From JBQCHF01 sp051954955 (GTDB lineage: Bacteria; Actinomycetota; Actinomycetes; Motilibacterales; Motilibacteraceae): a DNA stretch of 14,677 bases. The position numbers were made by a program, and so were the translations under genes. Of this stretch, positions 5,201 to 12,300 are shown piece after piece. The stretch spans positions 1 to 14,677 of the forward strand of contig JBQCHF010000197.1 in assembly GCA_051954955.1 (NCBI GenBank). The letters are read 5' to 3'. How positions within the stretch are numbered: position 1 is the stretch's first letter; every line of letters begins with the position of its first letter. The notes beneath the pieces were generated by a model, which saw only the letters and a list, made by a program, of their open reading frames with translations, made no database searches and had not been told where the DNA came from.

Positions 5201-8035
5201 GTGCTGTCGATCGGGCGTCTGGCCGGTCCCAAGTGGGCGGCGGAGTACTACCTGGCCCAGCAGGCCGGCTGTCCGGAGGACTACTACTTGGGTGCCAGCG
5301 AGCGGCAGGACGTGTGGCTCGGCAGCGGCTCCGCGGCCCTCGGACTGGCCGGTGCGGTCGATGCCGACGCCTTCCGCCGGCTGCTGCGCGGAATAGACCC
5401 GTGGACCGGTGAGCAGCTCGCCAAGCCGGTATGGCGGGTCGACCCGCGCGCCTTCGTCCCGGCCGCTCCTGTGCTCGCCGCGGTCCGCGAGCTCGGGCTG
5501 ACCACCGACCAGATCGAGACCCGGCTGGGCTCGGATCTGCTCGCCGCCCTACGGCGAGCGGCGGTGCAGGACAAGCGGGCCCGCAGCTCGACTCGGGCGC
5601 CGGAGGCGAGCCTGCGCGCGTACCTGGCCTGCTCGATCCTGCGCGGGTTGGACCTCGACCCCGACGTCGTCCTGGGCCCCCGCGCGCTGGCCGAGGCGGC
5701 CTTGCACCTGGACGACCGGGTCGACGTCCGGCTGCCCGGCATGGACCTCACCTTCTCCGCGCCCAAGTCGGTGTCGCTGCTGTTCGCGCTCTGCCCGCCC
5801 CAGGTCGCCGAGCAGGTCCGGCTCGGGCACGAGGCCGCCGTCACCGCGGGGGTCGCGTACCTGGAGGACGTCGCCGCCTACGGGCTGCGCGGACATCAGG
5901 GCGACGGGCGCGAGGCGGCTCGGGTGTCCACCGAGGGGTTCATCGCCGCCGCGTTCCAGCACCGGTCCAACCGGTGCGGCGACCCGCAGCTGCACGACCA
6001 CGTCGTCGTTGCCAACCTGCTGCGCGGCGCCGACGGACGGGTGAGCGCGCTGCCGACCCGCGAGCTCTACGAGCACGCCCGCACCGCCGGCTTCCTCTAC
6101 CAGGCCGCGCTGCGGCACGAGCTCACCACCCGCCTCGGCGTCGCCTGGACCCCGGTGCGCCGCGGCCACGCCGAAGTCGCCGGCGTGCCGGTCCCGCTGC
6201 GCCGGATGTTCAGCAAACGCCGCCAGCAGGTCGAGGCCGAGCTGGAGCGGACCGGCCGCGCCGACGCCCGCTCCGCCCAGGACGCCACGCTGCTCACCAG
6301 ACCCGGCAAGGACTCCTGCGACCAGTCCCTGCGCCAGCGCTGGGCCGACGAGGCCCGACAGGCCGGGTACGACCGCGCGCGGCTCAGCGACGTCCTCGGC
6401 GTCGCCCAGCCGCCGGCACTGGACGAGGCCGCCTTCGTCGACGTCGCCGGCACCGTGCTCGCCGATACCGGGCTCACCGGGCAGACCGCCTCCTTTGACG
6501 GCCGCGACCTGCTGCGCGCCGTCGCCTCCGCGCTGCCCGCCGGCGCACCCGTGCCCACCGTGCGGCAGTGGAGCGAGCGGCTGCTGCACTCCGACGACGT
6601 CGTCCCGCTGCTCCTCGGTGGCCGGGACCGGCAGGCCTACAGCACCGCCAGGCACCTGGCCGCCGAGCAGCGAGCCCTCGCCCTCGCCGCGGCGCTGGCC
6701 GCCGTGCCCCGTCCAGCCGTCGCGGGGGAGGTGCCGGCCGGGACGCTCACCGACGAGCAGCGCGACGTCGTCCAGGCGCTGGTCGGCCGGCCCCGCGGAG
6801 TCGACGTCGTCGTGGGCAAGGCCGGCGCGGGCAAGACCAGCGCGCTGCGCGTCGCGTATGAGCAGTGGCGCGAGTGGGGCGAGGTCGTGCTGGGAACCGC
6901 GGTGGCCGCCAACGCCGCCCAGCAGCTGCAGCAGGGCAGCGGGATCCCGTCCCAGTCACTCACCCGGCTGCTCGCCGACGCCGACCGGCGGGACGACGGT
7001 GGCGTCCCGCTCGGACTGCCGCGCGGCTGCACGGTGGTCGTCGACGAGGCCGGCATGGTCGGCACCCTCACCCTGCTCCGGCTGCTTGAGCACGCCGCCG
7101 CCGCGGACGCCCGGCTCGTCCTCGTCGGCGACCCACGCCAGCTCCCGCCGGTCGAGGCCGGCGGCCTGTTCCAGGCCCTCGTCGACCGCCACCAGCCGCT
7201 GGTCCTCGATACCAACCTGCGCCAGAGCCAGGACTGGGAGAAGGTCGCGCTCGACCAGCTCCGCGCCGGCGACGTCGCCGGCGCCGTCGCCGAGTACGTG
7301 CTGCGCGACCGGGTGACCTCGCGAGACAGCCGCGGCGAGCTGTGGGAGCAGCTCGTGCAGGACTGGGCGCAACGGCGCACGGACGGGAAGCAGGTGCTCA
7401 TGGTCGCCTCGCGGACCCGTGAGGCGGCGGGCCTCAACCGTGCTGCGCACGAGCACCTGCGCGTGGCGGGGGTGCTGAGCGGTGAGGAGCTGACCGTCGG
7501 CGGCCCACTGGGGGAGCGGTCATTCGCCGTCGGCGACGAGGTGCTCGTCACCCGCAACTCCTACGACCTCGGGCTCCTCAACGGCACCCGCGCACAGGTC
7601 GCCCAGGTGCGCCCCGACGGGCTCGAGCTCGCACTACCCGACGGCCGCGACGTGCGGCTCTCACGGTTCGTCGTCGCCGACCGGATCGCCCACGGCTACG
7701 CCGTCACCTGCCATAAGGCCCAGGGCATGACCGCCGACGCCTCGCTCGTCTACGCCACCGACGCCCTCTCCCGCGAGGCCGCCTACGTGGCCATGTCCCG
7801 CGGCCGCACCGAGAACCGCCTCTACGTCGTCGACGCCGACCTGGACACACTGCTCACCGGCTACCGCGACCCGGAGGTCGACGACCTGCCCGCCGACCGC
7901 GAGAGCCCCCACCCGCTGCCGCCGCGGACCACCGCCTTCCTCACCGAGACGATGAGCCGCAGCGACGCCAAGACGATGGCCACCCGCTACCCACGCCGGC
8001 TGGCCGCCGACCGCGGCGACGAACGAGCGATGTGA
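5201..8035 (+). CDS. MOBF (TrwC/TraI-like) conjugative relaxase-helicase
   Basis: This bifunctional protein would nick one strand at oriT, stay bound through a tyrosine, and unwind DNA for transfer. The start is GTG 5201 with GGGAGG (5189-5194) six bases upstream; the N-terminus VLSIGRL matches the usual MLSIGKL of the family, while the frame open further upstream overlaps the divergent gene. Relaxase domain: candidate catalytic tyrosines Y16-Y17 and Y28-Y29, DLTFSAPKSVSLLF (182-195), and the metal-binding histidine triad H254, H265, H267 in QHRSN...GDPQLHDHVV. Helicase domain (RecD/TraI type): Walker A GKAGAGKT (539-546), Walker B VVVDEAGM (612-619), GDPRQLPP (643-650), HGYAVTCHKAQGMT (831-844) and AMSRGRTENRLYV near 864-876. 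At 944 residues it is as long as TrwC (about 966), so it is complete with all key residues. No coupling protein or secretion genes are visible nearby. The next gene follows after 3 bp. Confidence 0.96.
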   Translation: MLSIGRLAGPKWAAEYYLAQQAGCPEDYYLGASERQDVWLGSGSAALGLAGAVDADAFRRLLRGIDPWTGEQLAKPVWRVDPRAFVPAAPVLAAVRELGLTTDQIETRLGSDLLAALRRAAVQDKRARSSTRAPEASLRAYLACSILRGLDLDPDVVLGPRALAEAALHLDDRVDVRLPGMDLTFSAPKSVSLLFALCPPQVAEQVRLGHEAAVTAGVAYLEDVAAYGLRGHQGDGREAARVSTEGFIAAAFQHRSNRCGDPQLHDHVVVANLLRGADGRVSALPTRELYEHARTAGFLYQAALRHELTTRLGVAWTPVRRGHAEVAGVPVPLRRMFSKRRQQVEAELERTGRADARSAQDATLLTRPGKDSCDQSLRQRWADEARQAGYDRARLSDVLGVAQPPALDEAAFVDVAGTVLADTGLTGQTASFDGRDLLRAVASALPAGAPVPTVRQWSERLLHSDDVVPLLLGGRDRQAYSTARHLAAEQRALALAAALAAVPRPAVAGEVPAGTLTDEQRDVVQALVGRPRGVDVVVGKAGAGKTSALRVAYEQWREWGEVVLGTAVAANAAQQLQQGSGIPSQSLTRLLADADRRDDGGVPLGLPRGCTVVVDEAGMVGTLTLLRLLEHAAAADARLVLVGDPRQLPPVEAGGLFQALVDRHQPLVLDTNLRQSQDWEKVALDQLRAGDVAGAVAEYVLRDRVTSRDSRGELWEQLVQDWAQRRTDGKQVLMVASRTREAAGLNRAAHEHLRVAGVLSGEELTVGGPLGERSFAVGDEVLVTRNSYDLGLLNGTRAQVAQVRPDGLELALPDGRDVRLSRFVVADRIAHGYAVTCHKAQGMTADASLVYATDALSREAAYVAMSRGRTENRLYVVDADLDTLLTGYRDPEVDDLPADRESPHPLPPRTTAFLTETMSRSDAKTMATRYPRRLAADRGDERAM

Positions 8036-8038
8036 ACG

Positions 8039-8431
8039 ATGAGCGACAACCTGCAGCTCGCAGCCCTCGCGGCCCGCGTCGCTGCCCTGGCCGAGGCCGT
8101 CGAGGAGCTCCGGGACCTGGCCGCGGGGGAGGGGCAGCGACTCCCAGCCTGGGGCGGAATCACCGAACCGCTCGACACCGCCAACTGGGTGGACTGGCTT
8201 CGCGACACCTACGAGCTGCACGAGGACATCCCCGAATGCTGGGAGGAGCACGGTCCCATCCGTCTCGAGCTCTCCGCGCTCCGGCTCGCGCACGCGGCCG
8301 CCTACGACGACCCGGCGGCTGCAGCGACAGAACCCCTCGTCTGGCACGAGCGGCTCCAGCAGAGCCTTGAGCGGATCAAGCAGTGGGATCGAGACCGCTG
8401 CCGCAGTCGGGGGCACGGGCGCTCGGTGTGA
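8039..8431 (+). CDS. DUF4913-like protein in the relaxase operon
   Basis: A 130-residue protein. The first 30 residues form a likely coiled coil (LAALAARVAALAEAVEELRD). The middle, ANWVDWLRDTYELHEDIPEC (48-67) followed by W68, H71 and LSALRLAHAAAYDD, has the tryptophan-rich pattern of DUF4913, a domain of unknown function found in actinobacterial mobile elements. WHERL (102-106) is a further feature. The ATG lies three bases after the relaxase stop with no good ribosome binding site, so translation probably depends on coupling to the relaxase. This constant pairing points to an accessory role in DNA processing or transfer, which is inference. The basic tail RDRCRSRGHGRS could contact nucleic acid. 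Confidence 0.82.
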   Translation: MSDNLQLAALAARVAALAEAVEELRDLAAGEGQRLPAWGGITEPLDTANWVDWLRDTYELHEDIPECWEEHGPIRLELSALRLAHAAAYDDPAAAATEPLVWHERLQQSLERIKQWDRDRCRSRGHGRSV

Positions 8432-8442
8432 ACCCGCCTTGG

Positions 8443-8469
8443 TTGCTCGACCGACCTCTGACATACCTT
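8443..8469 (+). promoter_or_regulatory. Putative promoter for a leaderless HD-domain gene
   Basis: TACCTT (8464-8469) fits a TANNNT -10 element, and the GTG start at 8476 lies seven bases downstream of it, where transcription would begin. TTGCTC (8443-8448) is a possible -35 at a short 15-base spacing. There is no Shine-Dalgarno sequence before the GTG. Leaderless genes of this geometry are common in actinobacteria. Confidence 0.45.
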
Positions 8470-8475
8470 GGCCGC

Positions 8476-9018
8476 GTGACGACGTCCTCAGGGACTCAGG
8501 TTGAGCGTGCCAGGGCGGAGGCGGAGCGACTGCTCGCCGACCTGCCCTCCCGCCTCGCGCACAGTCGCGCCGTCGCCGCCCGTGCGGCATCGTTCAGCCT
8601 CTCCCAGGTCGAGGCGGAGGCCCTAGTCGCTGCCGCTTGGCTGCACGACGTCGGCTACGCAGCAGCAATCGCAGACACGGGCTTCCACCCACTCGACGGC
8701 GCACGGTGGCTCGCCAGGCTGGGCTGGGACGACCGAGTTGTTGCGCTTGTCGCGCACCACTCAGCAGCGGTTCAGGAGGCGGCTGTGCGCGGCCTCACTC
8801 AGGAACTCGAGGCGCTGCCCGAACCCACGCTGAAGCTCCTGGACCTGCTGACCTGGGCCGACATGACCACCAGCCCTACGGGCGAGATGGTTAGCGTTCA
8901 CGAACGGTTGCGGGAAATCCTCGAACGCTACGACGAGGACGGCCCAGTGGGCTTGGCAGTGCGGAGGTCAGCTCCGTTGCTCATCAGAACGGTCGAGCGG
9001 GTGGCGTCACAGATCTGA
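8476..9018 (+). CDS. HD-domain phosphohydrolase-like protein
   Basis: A 180-residue soluble protein with the metal-binding layout of the HD superfamily: H29 (RLAHS), H57-D58 (AAWLHDVGYA), H71 (TGFHPLDGARWL), H94-H95 (VAHHSA) and D129 (TWADMT). HD proteins hydrolyse phosphomonoesters or phosphodiesters, commonly of nucleotides; the substrate here is unknown. GTG 8476 is preferred because the domain needs no more N-terminal sequence, a -10-like element sits just upstream, and the longer in-frame version would overlap the DUF4913-like gene. Proteins of this type (GFHPLDGA and WADMT motifs) are widespread in actinobacteria as single genes. It is probably transcribed on its own rather than with the relaxase. 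Its stop overlaps the 3' end of a possible minus-strand gene by 12 bp. Whether it belongs to the mobile element or to the host chromosome cannot be decided. Confidence 0.9.
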   Translation: MTTSSGTQVERARAEAERLLADLPSRLAHSRAVAARAASFSLSQVEAEALVAAAWLHDVGYAAAIADTGFHPLDGARWLARLGWDDRVVALVAHHSAAVQEAAVRGLTQELEALPEPTLKLLDLLTWADMTTSPTGEMVSVHERLREILERYDEDGPVGLAVRRSAPLLIRTVERVASQI

Positions 9019-9261
9019 TCGGCCGCGAGCGGCTCGACACGTGGCTACTGCTTGATCGTGGTCCTGCCAGCAGTCCCATCTGCACTCGCTGCTGGTGCGA
9101 GAGCAATCTTCAAGGTGGGTCTTGTCCTGCTTGGTAGGGCCGGTTGTGTTGCCAGCGAAGAGTCGAGGCAGCTCTGTAAGTGCGTCTTCGTTGATGGTCG
9201 CGACGGTGCCCGCTTCGCCCTCCTTGCGTGATTCGTGACTGCGGTACTGCGGCGATGACAT
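9007..9261 (-). CDS. Possible small Cys-containing protein of 84 residues
   Basis: This reading frame is supported mainly by its start: ATG 9261 has AAAGG (9273-9269) seven bases upstream. The product is hydrophilic and unfamiliar, beginning MSSPQYRSHESRKEGEAG. It has four cysteines near the end (C53, C60, C64, C75, in DCSRTSSECRWDCWQDH), which could bind a metal or form disulfides. It converges on the HD gene with a 12-bp overlap. The stretch is less GC-rich than its neighbours and codon use is mixed, so it may be a recent arrival or simply noncoding. No family recognised, and no clear promoter seen. Confidence 0.4.
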   Translation of the reverse strand: MSSPQYRSHESRKEGEAGTVATINEDALTELPRLFAGNTTGPTKQDKTHLEDCSRTSSECRWDCWQDHDQAVATCRAARGRSDL

Positions 9262-9375
9262 TGCGAAACCTTTACGGCGCGAACACCACGTATTCCTCCG
9301 CAAGCAGTGCGTGACCGCTAGACATGGCGCGTCTTGGGCAGGGGGCCCAGCGGGGTGGGAAGTGGGGGCGGCGAC
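9262..9375. other. Intergenic region before the RHS gene
   Basis: This 114-bp gap separates two divergent genes, if the small minus-strand gene is real. It must hold the RHS promoter, but no convincing -35/-10 pair is apparent. A run of G-rich sequence near 9340-9370 offers only weak Shine-Dalgarno matches. No RNA gene, att site or mobile-element end is visible. Confidence 0.5.
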
Positions 9376-12300
9376 GTGAGTCGTCGTTTCGTGCTGTCAG
9401 CATGGGCACGTCCGGTTGCGGTCGGGGTCGTCACCGCCGTCATGGCTGCTGCCGGTATCGCTGTTACGGGTTCCAGCCAAGCCTCCGTGGCCGGCTCGTC
9501 GCAGGCGCCCAAGACCGCTGCTTCGGTGGTCTCTGAGCGGCCGGACCCGATCAGCGCGATGCTCACCGCGCAAACGCAGGGCACGCGTGTGGAGGACGAC
9601 TCGGCCCGCACCGAGAACACCTCGACGTTCGCGAACCCGGATGGCACCTGGACGACCGAGACCACCGCAGCCCCAACCAGGTTCAAGGGCGCCGACGGTG
9701 CCTGGCACCAGGTCGACCTGTCCCTGCAGACCGGCGCCGACGGATCTGTGGCGCCGAAGGGGCACCCCTTCGGGCTGCGCTTGGCCGGACCCGGTGGGGC
9801 GCCGGGGCAGGACCGGGACCTTGCCTCGTTCGGGGATGGGCAGCACGCGTTGACGCTGCGCTGGCGCGGCCACCTGCCCAAGCCGGAGATCGACCCCCAG
9901 GACCAGGCGCAGGTCCGCTACCCCGACGTGGACCCGGGCGTGGACATGACGGTGCGGGCGCTGCGCACCGGGTTCGAGCAGTCGCTGGTCATCAAGACCC
10001 GGCCCCGGGACCCGTCCTCGTTCACCGAGACGCTGCCGCTGGTCGCTCACGGCCTGACCATCAACCAGACCGAGGCCGGCCTCGCCTTCTCCGACCAGGC
10101 GGGCAAGGTGCTGGCAGTGATGCCGGCACCATCGATGTGGGACGCCCAGGTCAACTCGAACTCGCTGGACCACACCCACCTCGGTCAGGTGACGGCCAAG
10201 CTGGTCCGCCACGGCGCCACCGCTGACCTGGTGCTGACCCCGAACCCGGCGTTCCTGGCCGACCCGGCCACCAAGTACCCGGTGACGATCGACCCGTCCA
10301 CGACGTGGACCACCAACGGTGACGTCTTCGTCGAGCAGGGCTACGGGACCTCGGAGTGGTCGGCGACCGAGCTCAAGCTGGGCAACAACGGCAGCGGCCA
10401 GGTGGCGCGCTCGTTCATCTCTTTCCCGACCAGCGCCCAGGCTGGCAAGCACGTCCTGTCGGCGACACTAAATCTGTTCAACTTCCACTCGTGGTCGTGC
10501 TCAGCCCGCAACTGGCAGGTGTGGGACACGCACCTGGCGACCACGTCGACGATCTGGACCAACCAGCCGTCCTGGAACAAGCTCTGGGCCACCTCGAGCG
10601 CGACCCGCTCGGACAACGGAACCTGCGGCACCGGTTGGGTCTCGGCCGACATCACCTCCCTGGCGCAGGCGTGGGTGAACAACGGCAATACCTCGAACTG
10701 GCTGGGGATCCGCGCCCAGGACGAGACCGACGCCTACGCCTGGAAGCGGTTCTACTCCTCCGAGTACGGCTCGGTGGACCCGTACGTGTCGGTCACGTAC
10801 AACACCCCGCCGGGGACGCCGACGTCGCCGAGTCCGGCGTCCGGGGCTGTTACGGCCGACACCACCCCGGGACTTTCCGCGTACGTCTCGGACCCGGACA
10901 AGACCGCGGTGCAGGGCAAGTTCTACATCAAGGACCTCACCACCGGGACCTGGGTGACCCCCTCCACCGGCTCCTACGGCCTGACCGTGACCGCGCAGGG
11001 CACCTCCACTTTCACCTCGCCTACCCTCACTGACGGGCACCACTACCAGTGGGAGGTGTACGCCTCTGACACGGTGCCGGAGCTGTCCGCAGCGCCTGCC
11101 GGCTGGTTCGACCTCTACGTGGACACCTCGGCGCCCAGCAGCGAGTCGATCTCCTGCCCGCACCCGTCCGGGACCTGGGTGAGCGCGTCCACGGACAGCG
11201 AGTCCTGCACCTTCCTCGCCTCAGATGCGCACCTGAGCCAGTTCGGCTGGTACGTGGACGGCACCTGGAAGGGCTACCTGTCCCAGTCCGCCGGCGCAGC
11301 CACCGTTCCGATCCAGTCGTTCGGGCCGGGCCTGCACCGGATCGATATGTACGCCCTGGACAGCGCCGGCAACTCGGGCGCGCTGGTCGAGTGGACGGTC
11401 GGGGTCGGCACCAACGGCATCGACGCGCCCGCGCAGGACGCCCGGTCCTCTTCCCGCTTCCCGGTGCACGCCGCGGCCCAGTCCGGCCCGACCGGGGCGT
11501 ACGTGCGCTGGGTGGCCGACGGGGCCAGCAACTGGGCCCGGGCCACCGGAGCCGCGGTGAAGCTGGCCAGCACCGGGGCCACCTGGGACGGGTCGCTGGT
11601 CTCGGCCGGCGGCGGCGTGGCGACCCCGGACCTGGTGTGGGACGCGGACCTGTCCGGGGTCCCCGCCCCGGCCGTGGTCGCCGTCGTCGACGTCGCGGTG
11701 TGCTTCACCGCCTCGGGGGTGGCGGACAGCTGCACCGCGCCGCGGCGGGTGTCCCGGCTGGCGCACGCCTTCGGCGGCGCCTTCGCCGCCGCCCCTGCCG
11801 GCCCCGGGCAGGTGTCGCTGGGCACCGGCGAGCTGTCCCTGTCCGGCACGGACGCCTCGCTGTCCGGCTACTACGACAGCCTGTCGGTGATCCGCGGTTA
11901 CACCTCCCAGGCCGGCCCCTCGGCCGGTGCTGGGGTGCTCGGTCCGCACTGGACCCTGTCCGCGCCGTCCAACAGTTCTGACGCTGCCGACCTGACCGTG
12001 GTGGACAGCACCGGCACCGACCGCTCCCTGGCCTTCCAGGCCGCCGACGGCTCGGTCGCGCTCTACACCGAACCAGCCGGGGCCAGCGGCCTCGACCCGG
12101 TCGGCACCTACATCCCGATGGGCGACACGCAGACCGACGGGGACACCGTCACCATCAAGAAGCCCACCAGCAGCGCCTACCCGCTGACCTTGACCCTGAC
12201 CTCCACCGACGGGGTCGCCACCAGCTGGACCAAGGCCTCCTCGAGCGCGCCGTGGCTGCTGGCCGGCAGCGCGGTCAGCGTGCCGACCGGCACCACCGCC

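Noticed and set aside
9022..9033. GCCGC-GA-GCGGC inverted repeat after the HD gene as a terminator
   Set aside because: The two-base loop is too small, there is no T tract, and it lies inside the possible convergent small gene.
9085..9101. CTCGC/GCGAG inverted repeat
   Set aside because: Only five base pairs and no T tract; expected by chance at this base composition.
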